Positions 7,864 through 16,648 of a stretch of 64,000 nt of DNA are shown piece after piece. The DNA is from JAFDVL01 sp964631865. GTDB lineage: Bacteria; Acidobacteriota; Blastocatellia; RBC074. Numbering within the stretch: position 1 is the stretch's first letter; each line of letters begins with the position of its first letter. The stretch covers positions 1-64,000 of the forward strand of contig CAZWAK010000019.1 in the NCBI GenBank assembly GCA_964631865.1, written 5' to 3'. Below the pieces are notes generated by a model. It saw only the letters and a program-made list of their open reading frames with translations. It made no database searches and had not been told where the DNA came from. A program made the translations under genes and the position numbers.

Positions 7864-9900
7864 ATGGCGAAAACAATTTCTATTTGGGATTCTAAAATCG
7901 TGGCGCAAGCGTCAATTGATGCGCTGAAAAAATTGCATCCGCGCTGGATGCTGAAAAACCCGGTGATATTTGTGGTCGAAATTGGCGCGGTGTTAGTCAC
8001 AGTGCAATTGGTTTACGGCCTGCTGAATCCAGCCGCCACGACCAATTTTGGCTTTGGCGTACAAGTCACATTGTGGCTTTGGTTCACCGTATTGTTTGCG
8101 AACTTCGCCGAAGCGATTGCGGAAGGACGTGGCAAAGCGCAGGCCGATACGTTGCGCAAAGCCAAAACGGAAACGAGCGCGAATCGTCTGAAAAACAACG
8201 GTGCAATCGAAATCGTGCCGACGTCAAAGCTGCGCCGCGATGACATCGTGATTGTGTCGGCGGGCGAATTCATTCCCGGTGACGGCGAAGTCATTGAAGG
8301 CGTGGCCAGCGTGGACGAATCCGCGATCACAGGCGAATCCGCGCCCGTCATTCGAGAGGCGGGCGGCGACCGTTCGGCGGTGACGGGCGGGACGAAAGTG
8401 CTTTCCGATCAAATCAAAATTCGCATCACGGCGAATGCGGGCGAATCGTTTCTGGATCGCATGATCGCGTTGGTCGAAGGCGCGGAGCGACAGAAAACAC
8501 CGAACGAAATTGCGCTGCATATTTTGCTCTGTGGCTTGACGATTATCTTTCTGCTCGCGGTTGTGACGCTGCAACCGTTTGCGATTTATTCCAATGCGAA
8601 ACAATCGCTGTTCGTGTTGATCTCGTTGCTCGTGTGTTTGATTCCGACGACGATTGGCGGCCTGCTGTCGGCGATTGGCATTGCCGGAATAGATCGTTTG
8701 ATTCAGCACAATGTGCTCGCAATGTCGGGGCGCGCAGTCGAAGCGGCGGGCGATGTGAATACGTTACTGCTCGACAAAACCGGCACGATCACGCTCGGCA
8801 ATCGGCAGGCGAGTGAATTCATTCCGTTCGCGGATGTCAGCCAATATCATCTTGCATCGGTCGCGCAATTGTCTTCGCTCGCGGATGAAACGCCGGAAGG
8901 CCGCTCGATTGTCGCATTGGCTAAACGACAATTTGGTTGTGATACCAGCTTATCACCCGCAGCAGAATTCATTCCCTTCACCGCGCAAACACGAATGTCT
9001 GGCGTCAATGTTGACGGGCGTGAAATTCGCAAGGGCGCGGTGGACGCAATTGAAAAATATGCGGCGAACGGCAACGGCTATCAACCATCGCCCGAACTGC
9101 GCGCCATCGTCGAGCGCGTTGCCAAAGCGGGCGGCACGCCGCTCATCGTGGCCGAAAATCAGCAACCGCTCGGCGTCGTGTATTTGAAAGACATCGTCAA
9201 AAGCGGGATGCGCGAACGCTTTGCGCAACTGCGGCAAATGGGCATCAAGACCGTGATGATTACGGGCGACAATCCGCTGACCGCCGCGTCAATCGCCAAC
9301 GAAGCGGGCGTAGATGATTTCTTAGCCGAAGCTACGCCCGAAGACAAAATGCGCCTCATCAAACGCGAACAAACTGAAGGCAAGCTCGTGGCGATGACCG
9401 GCGACGGCACGAACGATGCGCCCGCGCTCGCGCAAGCCGATGTCGGCGTAGCGATGAACACCAGCACGCAAGCCGCCAAAGAAGCAGGGAACATGGTTGA
9501 CCTTGATTCCAACCCGACGAAGCTGATTGAAATTGTCGAGATCGGCAAACAACTGCTGATGACGCGCGGCGCGTTGACGACGTTCTCGATTGCGAATGAT
9601 GTCGCCAAATATTTTGCGATCATTCCGGCGATGTTTCTGGCCACGTTTCCGCAATTGCAGGCGTTGAATGTGATGGGGTTGCATTCGCCGGAATCGGCAA
9701 TTTTATCGGCAGTAATTTTCAATGCCCTCATCATCATTGCCCTGATTCCATTGGCGCTGCGTGGCGTGAAGTATCGTCCGTTGTCGGCGGCGGCGCTGTT
9801 GCAACGCAATCTATTGCTCTATGGTTTGGGCGGTGTGCTCGTGCCGTTTGTGGGGATCAAGCTGATTGATGTTGTGATTGTGGGACTTGGTCTGGCGTGA
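7864..9900 (+). CDS. kdpB: KdpB, P-type ATPase subunit
   Basis: A 678-residue catalytic subunit of the Kdp pump. Present are the actuator motif SAITGESAPV, the phosphorylation loop LLLDKTGTITLGN with Asp304, and the hinge MTGDGTNDAPALAQADVGVA. The length is normal. I start it at the ATG at 7864; an in-frame TTG at 7852 lies inside the AT-rich repeat and is unlikely. ATP hydrolysis here drives K+ import through KdpA. Confidence 0.97.
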   Translation: MAKTISIWDSKIVAQASIDALKKLHPRWMLKNPVIFVVEIGAVLVTVQLVYGLLNPAATTNFGFGVQVTLWLWFTVLFANFAEAIAEGRGKAQADTLRKAKTETSANRLKNNGAIEIVPTSKLRRDDIVIVSAGEFIPGDGEVIEGVASVDESAITGESAPVIREAGGDRSAVTGGTKVLSDQIKIRITANAGESFLDRMIALVEGAERQKTPNEIALHILLCGLTIIFLLAVVTLQPFAIYSNAKQSLFVLISLLVCLIPTTIGGLLSAIGIAGIDRLIQHNVLAMSGRAVEAAGDVNTLLLDKTGTITLGNRQASEFIPFADVSQYHLASVAQLSSLADETPEGRSIVALAKRQFGCDTSLSPAAEFIPFTAQTRMSGVNVDGREIRKGAVDAIEKYAANGNGYQPSPELRAIVERVAKAGGTPLIVAENQQPLGVVYLKDIVKSGMRERFAQLRQMGIKTVMITGDNPLTAASIANEAGVDDFLAEATPEDKMRLIKREQTEGKLVAMTGDGTNDAPALAQADVGVAMNTSTQAAKEAGNMVDLDSNPTKLIEIVEIGKQLLMTRGALTTFSIANDVAKYFAIIPAMFLATFPQLQALNVMGLHSPESAILSAVIFNALIIIALIPLALRGVKYRPLSAAALLQRNLLLYGLGGVLVPFVGIKLIDVVIVGLGLA

Positions 9901-9914
9901 GGTGGGGGAAGACA

Positions 9915-10080
9915 AGGGAACACGGATGAAACAGATGCTGCGGATCAGAACAGATCAGTTTTATCTGTATGATCCGTGTTCCATAAAGTTGACAGCAATA
10001 GAACGCGGATGAAACGGATGTTACAGATAGGTACAGATCGGGCTTTATCTGTCGTATCGGGTTGATCCGTGTTCCATTGT
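9915..10080. repeat. Two consecutive ACACGGAT-type inverted-repeat elements between kdpB and kdpC
   Basis: The first element has arms GGAACACGGAT at 9917-9927 and ATCCGTGTTCC at 9972-9982. The second has GAACGCGGAT at 10001-10010 and ATCCGTGTTCC at 10065-10075. Interiors are built from degenerate GAAACGGATG and ACAGATC words. The same two-element design recurs at 25821-25996. Confidence 0.85.
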
Positions 10081-10101
10081 GTCTGAGATTGGAGATTGGA
10101 G

Positions 10102-10680
10102 ATGAAGAATTTCGTGACGGCAGTTTTGATGACGATGGCAATGACGGTTTTGTTGGGCTTGCTTTACCCGTTGGCCGTGACGGGCATCGCGCAACTGCTC
10201 TTTCCGGCGCAAGCGAACGGCTCGCTCATCAAAAATGAAGCGGGCGAAGTCATCGGCTCCGAATTGATTGGGCAAGCGTTCACGTCCGCCGCCTATTTTC
10301 ACGGTCGTCTGAGTGCGGTGAGTTACGACGGCGCAGCTTCGGGCGGCTCGAATCTTGGGCCGACGAGTGCGAAGTTGATGGATCGCATCAAAGCCGACGC
10401 CGAAAAACGACAAGCCGAAAATCCGCAGGCAAACGTTCCCGCCGAACTTGTGACGACTTCTGCTTCAGGACTTGATCCACACCTTTCGCCCGCTGCCGCC
10501 GAGTTTCAAATTCCGCGCGTGGCCGAAGCGCGGAAGCAATCCATCGCCAATATTCATGCGGTTGTGCAGCAATGCACCGAAGCGCGGCAATGGGGGTTGT
10601 TGGGCGAACCGCGCGTTAACGTGTTGCGGCTTAACCTGGCGTTGGACAAGCAATATCCGATGACGAGGCAGCCGCATTGA
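10102..10680 (+). CDS. kdpC: KdpC, accessory subunit
   Basis: A 192-residue protein with one N-terminal membrane helix (residues 5-30, VLMTMAMTVLLGLLYPLAVT) and a periplasmic/soluble domain. It carries the KdpC motifs IGSELIGQ, YFHGRLSA, ASGGSNLGPTS and ASGLDPHLSPAAAEFQ. KdpC assists ATP binding by KdpB. The ATG at 10102 directly abuts a GGAGATTGGAG repeat that also supplies the ribosome site. Ten bases separate it from the KdpD-domain gene. Confidence 0.96.
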   Translation: MKNFVTAVLMTMAMTVLLGLLYPLAVTGIAQLLFPAQANGSLIKNEAGEVIGSELIGQAFTSAAYFHGRLSAVSYDGAASGGSNLGPTSAKLMDRIKADAEKRQAENPQANVPAELVTTSASGLDPHLSPAAAEFQIPRVAEARKQSIANIHAVVQQCTEARQWGLLGEPRVNVLRLNLALDKQYPMTRQPH

Positions 10681-10690
10681 TGACACCAGT

Positions 10691-11848
10691 ATGATGGAAG
10701 CATTGCGACGTCCTTCTGCTGAATTGCTGCTCGCGCAACTGCAAGCGCGGGCGCGGGCGAAGCTGCGCCTGTACATTGGCGCGGCTCCGGGCGTCGGCAA
10801 AACGTTTCAGATGTTGGAGGACGCGCATCATCTGAAACGGCAGGGCGTGGATTTGGTGATTGGTTTGATTGAGACGCACGGACGCGCGGAAACCGCTGCG
10901 TTGCTGCAAGGACTCGAACAGATTCCGCTGCGGCAAATTCCTTATCGCGGCGTGACGCTGACGGAGATGGATACAGACGCAATTCTGGCGCGTCGTCCGG
11001 CAGTCGTGGTGGTGGACGAACTGGCGCACACGAATGTCCCCGGAGCCAAGCACGACAAGCGTTATGAAGACGTGCTGGAATTGCTGGACGCGGGCATCTC
11101 GGTCATCACGGCGGTCAATATTCAGCACATCGAATCGCTCAACGATGTGGTCGCGCGCATTACGGGGGTGCGCGTGCGCGAGACGGTTCCCGACGCTGTT
11201 ATTCAGCGCGCCGACGAAGTCATCCACGTTGATCTTTCCGTCGAGGCGCTGCGCACACGACTACGGCAAGGGAAAATTTACAACGTCGAAAAAATCGAGC
11301 AATCGCTGAATCATTTTTTCCGCAAAGGCAATTTGTCGGCGCTGCGTGAACTCGCGTTGCGACAGGTTGCGCAGGATCAATCGGTCAAAGCGCAACGCTA
11401 TCGGGAACAGGAAGGGCTGGATCAAGCCGCGATGCCGGAAAAGGTCATGGTATGTATGGCCTCGCGCGGCAGCGCGAAAAAGCTGCTGCGGATTGGCGCA
11501 CGCATTGCCGGGCGCTGGGCCAATGATTGGTATGCGGTTTATGTGGAAACGCCGGACGAAGAACCAAGCCGCATCAAGCCGCAGGATGCAGCAGCTTTGC
11601 AAGACAACATCCGGTTTGCCGAAGAAATGGGGGCCAAAGTGATTCGCCTGAAGCAGAAACATGTGGCGGATGCGCTGATTGACTTTGCGCGCCGCGAAGG
11701 CATCACCCACGTGTTGTTTGGGCAATCGGCGCGCTCGCGGTGGGATATTTTGTTGCGCGGCTCGGTGCTCAATCGCTTTTTGGCAGAAGTGAAAGATGCG
11801 ACCGTGCAAATTGCTCCGCTGGAAAACGACATTCCCCACGATCTGTAG
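10691..11848 (+). CDS. KdpD N-terminal sensor half (KdpD domain plus USP domain), stand-alone
   Basis: A 385-residue soluble protein corresponding to the N-terminal part of KdpD. It has the Walker A GAAPGVGKT at residues 30-38, Walker B VVVVDELAHTNVPG, and QHIESLNDVV; a universal-stress-like fold begins near residue 250 with EKVMVCMASRGSAKKLLRIG and includes HVLFGQSARSRW. It stops before any membrane or kinase region. The missing DUF4118-kinase half is encoded at 3734-4933. Together the two could reconstitute KdpD sensing of K+ or ionic strength, with this part acting as a separate cytosolic input subunit. Confidence 0.92.
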   Translation: MMEALRRPSAELLLAQLQARARAKLRLYIGAAPGVGKTFQMLEDAHHLKRQGVDLVIGLIETHGRAETAALLQGLEQIPLRQIPYRGVTLTEMDTDAILARRPAVVVVDELAHTNVPGAKHDKRYEDVLELLDAGISVITAVNIQHIESLNDVVARITGVRVRETVPDAVIQRADEVIHVDLSVEALRTRLRQGKIYNVEKIEQSLNHFFRKGNLSALRELALRQVAQDQSVKAQRYREQEGLDQAAMPEKVMVCMASRGSAKKLLRIGARIAGRWANDWYAVYVETPDEEPSRIKPQDAAALQDNIRFAEEMGAKVIRLKQKHVADALIDFARREGITHVLFGQSARSRWDILLRGSVLNRFLAEVKDATVQIAPLENDIPHDL

Positions 11849-12016
11849 CAAGCCATTTCCTGCTGCTGTTTGAAGCCCGCGCGCTGCCCTCGCATGTGCG
11901 TTCGAGTTGGGCTAAAATCCCCGCGCAAACTTCTCCCCTACGATCAGCAAGTAAAACGCCGTGCGCGCTGATGGCGCGCGGCAAGCGAAACTATCCTCAG
12001 AACGGTGAGAAGCGAT

Positions 12017-12757
12017 ATGGGCACGACACGGAACAGTTATAACGTGACTCGCTTTGGCTTGCCGGAGATGGTGGCTTGTAGCGCCGTCTTACGACAGATG
12101 GGGAAAGGCGCGCGCTCTTTGCCGGAAGTGGCGCAGCGCAGCGTGGATTGGCTCTATGCGCACCTCACTGACGACGACGGTCAGCCCGCCTGTGTCTTAG
12201 TCCGACTCTTCCAAACTCGCCCCGCGCCTGACCTTTCGGCGGAACTGATTCGGGCTGCCGGGTTGCCGGAACCGCCACCGTCAGTTCCCTGTCTGGTGCT
12301 GCTGGCGACGGCGGGACAACAACCCGAATGGAATTCGCCGACTCTTTCCTCCCACCATCGCGCCATTGCGCTCACGAGTCCCGCAGCGGTGGCGGGCACG
12401 CCGATGATCTCGCAATTGCTGCGGCAGTTCGGCGTCAACGTCGCAGCGCTCTTTCATCACGATCAAAGTTTGTTGATGGAACACGGTCAGCATACCTTCA
12501 ATGTGTTTCACGTGCCGACAGCGGCAGCCAGTCCGTGGGTTCCGGCGCAAACGGATTTCGTCTTGCGTCACGGCATTCAATCGGTGCTGGGCTGCGGCGG
12601 CCTGCTGCCCTGTGGCAGCCTCTTTGCGCTGATTTTATTTTCGAAGGCACCGATTTCGCGCGCGACCGCCGAGCAATTCAAAACGCTGGCGCTCAGTGTC
12701 AAGCTGGCGCTTCTCCCCTTCACCACGCCGCAGGATTACAGGACAGACCAATCATGA
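12017..12757 (+). CDS. Putative sensor protein co-encoded with sigma-54 activator
   Basis: A 246-residue soluble protein without signal peptide. Features seen are an N-terminal NSYNVTRFGLPEMVACSAVL, a central HRAIALTSPAAVAGTPMISQLLRQFGVNV and a C-terminal VLGCGGLLPCGSLFALILFS segment. Its length and pattern suggest a GAF-like small-molecule sensing fold, of a type I believe also occurs fused to histidine kinases. The stop overlaps the start of the following activator gene by four bases (ATGA), so co-translation and direct partnership are likely. An alternative GTG start lies at 12005. Function is inferred from context only. Confidence 0.7.
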   Translation: MGTTRNSYNVTRFGLPEMVACSAVLRQMGKGARSLPEVAQRSVDWLYAHLTDDDGQPACVLVRLFQTRPAPDLSAELIRAAGLPEPPPSVPCLVLLATAGQQPEWNSPTLSSHHRAIALTSPAAVAGTPMISQLLRQFGVNVAALFHHDQSLLMEHGQHTFNVFHVPTAAASPWVPAQTDFVLRHGIQSVLGCGGLLPCGSLFALILFSKAPISRATAEQFKTLALSVKLALLPFTTPQDYRTDQS

Positions 12758-15072
12758 GCAATGCCCCCATTCGTTCCGAGTTTTCCCGTGCCGAGCATGC
12801 CCAACTGCTGGCCCGCGTGGCGGCGCTGGAAGAATTGTTGAGCGTGCATGAAGAAGTCGTGCTGGAACAGTCGAAGCACCTGGAAGGGGCGCTCGCGGAG
12901 TTACGCGATTTCAATGCGGAACTCGAAGCGCACGTCAGCGAACGCACGCTGGAATTATCCGAAGCCAATCGCATCTTGCGCGAGCGGTTCGAGCGCGAGC
13001 GGCTGATGCTCGCCATCAACAACGCCGTCGTTTCCGAACTCAGCCTGCGCGAACTCTTCCGCGTCATCTCCGCCAAGACCCGCGAAGTGTTGGGCAACGA
13101 CACTACCAGCATGGCGATTTATGACGCCGAGACCAATCAGTTGCGCGCCTACGTGTTTGACCACCCGGACAACAAGCTCCCCGTGATAGACGAAGGCACG
13201 CCCATCCCGCTGGAAGGCTCGCTGGGTGGGAAGGCCTTTACGACCGGACAGCCGGTGTTCGTGCAGCGCAATGCGCGCGAACGCACGTCTACCGAATTCG
13301 ACAGGCGTCTGGTTGACGCAGGCATCAAGTCAGGTGGTTGCGTACCGCTGATCGCGCAAGACCGCAAACTCGGCGTGATGGGGGTCGGCAGTTTTCGCGA
13401 AGACGCTTTTTCGGAAGCCGATCAGGAATTGCTCGGTCACATCGCCAACCAGATTGCGCTGGCCGTCGAGAATGCGCTGAATTTCGAGCGCGCCTTGAAA
13501 GCCGAACAGGAAAGCCGCCGCCAATTCGAACGGCTGCGGCTGATGCTCGACGTCAATAATGCGACGGTCACGCAACTCGATTTGCGCGAACTCGTGCGCA
13601 TCGTCTCTTCCTGTTTGCGTGAAACCTTGCAGTACGACATCGTCGGCCTCTCGCTGTATCACGCCGACACCAATCAGTTGCGCGCTTACGCTTACGATTT
13701 CCCGGACAAACAGTTTGCCATCCCGGAAGGCACGCCGATTCCGCTGCAGGGCAGTATGGGCGGGCGGGTTTTCACTTCCGGTCGCGCGCTCTTTTTCAAT
13801 CGCCCCGACACGACGCGCGCCGTCTCGCCCTTCAACCAGCGTTTCGTTGACGTCGGCGTGAAATCGGGCGGCGGTGTCCCGCTTATCGCGTATGGTCGCA
13901 AGCTGGGCGTGTTGGGCGTGGCGAGTTTCCGCGAAGACGCCTTTCCGCCCACCGACCAGGAATTGCTCGGCCAGATTGCCAATCAAATTGCGCTCGCCGT
14001 GAAAAACGCGCTGGATTACCAGGAGATCGAATCGCTCAAAAACAAACTGACCGAAGAGAAACTCTACCTCGAAGAAGAAATCAACACAGCTTACAACTTC
14101 GAGGAAATCATCGGCAGCAGCGCGGTGCTGCGGCGCATTCTGAAACAAGTCGAAACCGTTGCGCCGACGGATTCGACCGTGCTGATCGTCGGCGAAACCG
14201 GCACGGGCAAAGAATTGATCGCGCGCGCGATTCATAACCTGAGCGTGCGCCGCGACCGCACGCTGGTCAAACTCAACTGCGCGGCGATTCCGAGCGGCTT
14301 GTTGGAAAGCGAATTGTTCGGGCACGAACGCGGCGCATTCACGGGCGCGATTGCGCAGCGCATCGGGCGGTTTGAGCTGGCGCACAAAGGGACGCTCTTT
14401 CTGGATGAGGTCGGTGAAATCCCGCTGGACTTGCAACCCAAACTTTTGCGCGTCTTGCAGGAGCAGGAATTTGAACGACTCGGCAACGCGCGCACACAAA
14501 AAGTAGACGTGCGGTTGATTGCCGCGACCAACCGCGATTTGGCGGCGATGTCGGCGGAAAACAAATATCGCAGCGATTTGTATTATCGGCTCAATGTGTT
14601 TCCGCTCACGATTCCGCCGCTGCGCGAACGCCAGGACGATATTCCGCTGCTCGCACGCTTCTTCGCCAACAAATTCGCCGTGCGGATGAAGAAGCAAATC
14701 AAAACGATTCCTGCCGAAGTCGTCGCGGCGTTGCAAGGCTACCACTGGCCGGGCAATATCCGTGAACTGGAAAACCTGATCGAACGCGCCGTGATTCTCA
14801 CGCAAGGCACAGAACTCCATATCCCTTTGCCCGAAATTCCTGCCCTGGTCAAGACGGCTGTTGCCGTCGCCCCTGCTGCGCCAATTTCTACGCCTCTTTC
14901 TTCCGCAGATTCCGCTTCGCTCGAAGCCGTCGAGCGCGAACACATCTTGCGCATCCTGCGCGAAACTAAATGGGTTGTCGGCGGCCCGACAGGCGCGGCA
15001 GCGCGGTTGGGGATGAAACGCACCACATTGCAAAACCGCATGACCAAACTGGGCATCACGCGCCCCGGTTAG
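12754..15072 (+). CDS. Sigma-54-dependent activator EBP1 with two GAF domains
   Basis: A 772-residue enhancer-binding protein. Order: coiled coil (20-80), GAF domain (about 80-245), GAF domain (about 260-420), AAA+ domain and Fis-type helix-turn-helix. Walker A GETGTGKE starts at residue 480 and the sigma-54 contact loop GAFTGA at 527. The HTH near residues 727-770 carries GAAARLGMKRTTLQNRM, which is FhlA-like. It drives open-complex formation at sigma-54 promoters in response to a GAF ligand. Two palindromic sites lie directly after its stop and a sigma-54 promoter 145 bases further, so the downstream efflux block is the obvious target. It is paralogous to EBP2 at 27931. Confidence 0.93.
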   Translation: MSNAPIRSEFSRAEHAQLLARVAALEELLSVHEEVVLEQSKHLEGALAELRDFNAELEAHVSERTLELSEANRILRERFERERLMLAINNAVVSELSLRELFRVISAKTREVLGNDTTSMAIYDAETNQLRAYVFDHPDNKLPVIDEGTPIPLEGSLGGKAFTTGQPVFVQRNARERTSTEFDRRLVDAGIKSGGCVPLIAQDRKLGVMGVGSFREDAFSEADQELLGHIANQIALAVENALNFERALKAEQESRRQFERLRLMLDVNNATVTQLDLRELVRIVSSCLRETLQYDIVGLSLYHADTNQLRAYAYDFPDKQFAIPEGTPIPLQGSMGGRVFTSGRALFFNRPDTTRAVSPFNQRFVDVGVKSGGGVPLIAYGRKLGVLGVASFREDAFPPTDQELLGQIANQIALAVKNALDYQEIESLKNKLTEEKLYLEEEINTAYNFEEIIGSSAVLRRILKQVETVAPTDSTVLIVGETGTGKELIARAIHNLSVRRDRTLVKLNCAAIPSGLLESELFGHERGAFTGAIAQRIGRFELAHKGTLFLDEVGEIPLDLQPKLLRVLQEQEFERLGNARTQKVDVRLIAATNRDLAAMSAENKYRSDLYYRLNVFPLTIPPLRERQDDIPLLARFFANKFAVRMKKQIKTIPAEVVAALQGYHWPGNIRELENLIERAVILTQGTELHIPLPEIPALVKTAVAVAPAAPISTPLSSADSASLEAVEREHILRILRETKWVVGGPTGAAARLGMKRTTLQNRMTKLGITRPG

Positions 15073-15073
15073 C

Positions 15074-15119
15074 GCCCACATTTGGGCATTTGCCCATCGG
15101 CACGCGCCCACATCCGGGC
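15074..15119. promoter_or_regulatory. Paired 14-bp activator sites, EBP1 type
   Basis: GCCCACATTTGGGC at 15074-15087 and GCCCACATCCGGGC at 15106-15119, with start points 32 bases apart (three helical turns). They lie between the EBP1 stop and the sigma-54 promoter, 100-145 bases upstream of it, the usual place for enhancer sites. The same architecture recurs at 26000 and 30666. Confidence 0.75.
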
Positions 15120-15218
15120 AATGCCTCCCCTCTCCGATTCATTCGCAATTGCGCCTGCCTGCGCGTTTGCCTTTCCCTTGCAAGCACTTGAGCGATTTCT
15201 CCGCCGCCTGCTCTGGTG

Positions 15219-15234
15219 TGGCCTGATGCTTGCC
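15219..15234 (+). promoter_or_regulatory. Sigma-54 promoter upstream of the DUF4136 gene
   Basis: TGGCCTGATGCTTGCC fits the -24/-12 consensus TGGC, N7, TTGC with exact spacing. It is 81 bases before the ATG at 15315 and about 100 bases downstream of a pair of palindromic activator sites. Confidence 0.75.
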
Positions 15235-15314
15235 CTTTCTCCAAGCGTCGCAAGATGCAGCCGTCACGAAAGACGGTCTGCGAAAGAGAATTTGAACAAT
15301 AAGGAGAAATCACT

Positions 15315-15839
15315 ATGAAGCGAACACGGATCGCACTGAGCCTCTGCGCTCTCTTCCTCATTGCCAGCGGCGCGCTGGCGCAACAGGTAACGGTGGATTA
15401 CGACAAGGCCACCGACTTCTCGAAGTACAAAACCTTCGCCTGGGGCAAAGGCTCGCCCGCCGACAATCCGCTGGTGCATCAACGCATCGTCGCAGGCATT
15501 GAAGGGCAACTGGTGACGAAGGGACTGCGCAAGGTCGAAAGCAATCCTGACATCGTCATCGTCTATCACGCGGCGACGGACACGCAGGTCTCGGTGAGCA
15601 CGATGGGCGGCGGCCCGCTGGGCGGCTGGCGCTGGGGCACGGGAACCGCCTACGTGGACAAGGTTCCGGTCGGACAATTGGTCGTGGACATCGGCGACCG
15701 CAACGACAAGAAGTTTGTCTGGCGCGGCACAGCCAGCGGAACCATCAGCAACAAGCAGGATAAGAACGAAAAGGCGCTGAGCAAGGCGCTGACGAAGATG
15801 TTCGAGAATTTCCCGCAACCGCCCGGTAAGAAGAAATAA
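15315..15839 (+). CDS. DUF4136 domain secreted protein
   Basis: A 174-residue protein with a signal peptide (residues 1-22, cleavage after ALA-QQ) and a DUF4136 domain: VTVDYDKATDFSKYKTFAWG near the start, NPDIVIVYHAATDTQ in the middle, and the closing LSKALTKMFENFPQPP. DUF4136 proteins are envelope proteins of unknown role. AAGGAGA precedes the ATG. It is the first gene after the sigma-54 promoter at 15219 and probably heads the secreted-protein/efflux operon. Confidence 0.88.
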   Translation: MKRTRIALSLCALFLIASGALAQQVTVDYDKATDFSKYKTFAWGKGSPADNPLVHQRIVAGIEGQLVTKGLRKVESNPDIVIVYHAATDTQVSVSTMGGGPLGGWRWGTGTAYVDKVPVGQLVVDIGDRNDKKFVWRGTASGTISNKQDKNEKALSKALTKMFENFPQPPGKKK

Positions 15840-15854
15840 CTCGGCAGCAAATTC

Positions 15855-15932
15855 ATTTTCCATTTTCCATTTTTGATTTTTCATTTGTCATTGTTTGGTT
15901 GGCTACAGCAGACAATGACAAATGAAAAATGG
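15855..15932. repeat. Inverted repeat of the TTTTCCATTTTTCATTTG family
   Basis: A perfect 19-bp stem: ATTTTTCATTTGTCATTGT at 15876-15894 pairs with 15912-15930 across a 17-base loop. It is preceded by degenerate ATTTTCC words. It sits between co-oriented genes, and the ribosome site of the next gene begins directly after it. A diverged relative lies at 22064-22176. Confidence 0.88.
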
Positions 15933-15950
15933 AGAAGAAGGAGAACCTCT

Positions 15951-16646
15951 ATGAACACGATCAGCGAAATATTGAAACTGAGCGCAATCGTCCTGCTGCT
16001 GTTATTTGGCGCTACGATGACGAACGCGCAAGACCCAAGTCAACTCAAAGAGATGTTTGCCCGTGCGCAACAACAGAACGCGCAGGCGCTGAAACAATAC
16101 ACCTGGAAGTCGCGCAACGAAGTCCGCAAAGACGGCGAAAGCAAAAGCACGCAGGTGTTCCTGAATCACTACGACGCGAGCGGCAATGTGCAAAAGAATC
16201 AGATCGGCGGCTCGGCCCCGCCCCCGATGCCAAAAGGCCCGCTGCTCGGCGGCATCGCACAAAAGAAGAAGGAAGAATTTATGCACTTGATTCAGGCGCT
16301 TGGCGAACAGGTGAAAGCCTACAGTCATTTGGCCCCGGCGCAGATGCAGGCGTTTCTGATGAGCGCGACGATCAGCGCCAAATTGGATCAAGGTTCCGTA
16401 CAGATTCACGGCGGCAACGTGCTGCAACGCGGTGACACGATGAGCATTTGGGTTGATGCCAAAACACGTAAACAACGCCGCGTCGAAATCAATACGTTCC
16501 TCGAACAGCATCCGGTGAAAGCGGTGATCGAATTCGCCGAATTGCCCGGCGGCACAACGTATATGGCGCGCACCGTCGTGCAGTATCCGAAAGAAGCCGT
16601 GCAATTGATTACGGAAAACTTCGATTACGAACCCGTGAGGAGATAA
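15951..16646 (+). CDS. Secreted hypothetical protein
   Basis: A 231-residue protein with a signal peptide (residues 1-26, ending TNAQ). I do not recognise a named domain. The body is mostly beta-prone and polar, with a Pro-rich patch APPPMPKGPLLGG. The C-terminal half, with VNTFLEQHPVKAVIEFAELPG-like strands and an LP-G-GTTYMARTVVQYP segment, resembles an outer-membrane lipid-carrier type fold only loosely. AGAAGGAGAA lies before the ATG. The stop is two bases before the next gene, so they share an mRNA. Confidence 0.75.
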   Translation: MNTISEILKLSAIVLLLLFGATMTNAQDPSQLKEMFARAQQQNAQALKQYTWKSRNEVRKDGESKSTQVFLNHYDASGNVQKNQIGGSAPPPMPKGPLLGGIAQKKKEEFMHLIQALGEQVKAYSHLAPAQMQAFLMSATISAKLDQGSVQIHGGNVLQRGDTMSIWVDAKTRKQRRVEINTFLEQHPVKAVIEFAELPGGTTYMARTVVQYPKEAVQLITENFDYEPVRR

Positions 16647-16648
16647 CT

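Noticed and set aside
11960..11985. TGGCGCGCGGCAAGC considered as a sigma-54 promoter before the sensor gene
   Set aside because: The -12 TTGC is missing; only the TGGC half matches.
13330..15111. A 593-codon minus-strand frame opposite EBP1
   Set aside because: Complement of well-conserved GAF and AAA+ motifs; no family resemblance or ribosome site. A similar shadow occurs opposite EBP2 (29617-30609).
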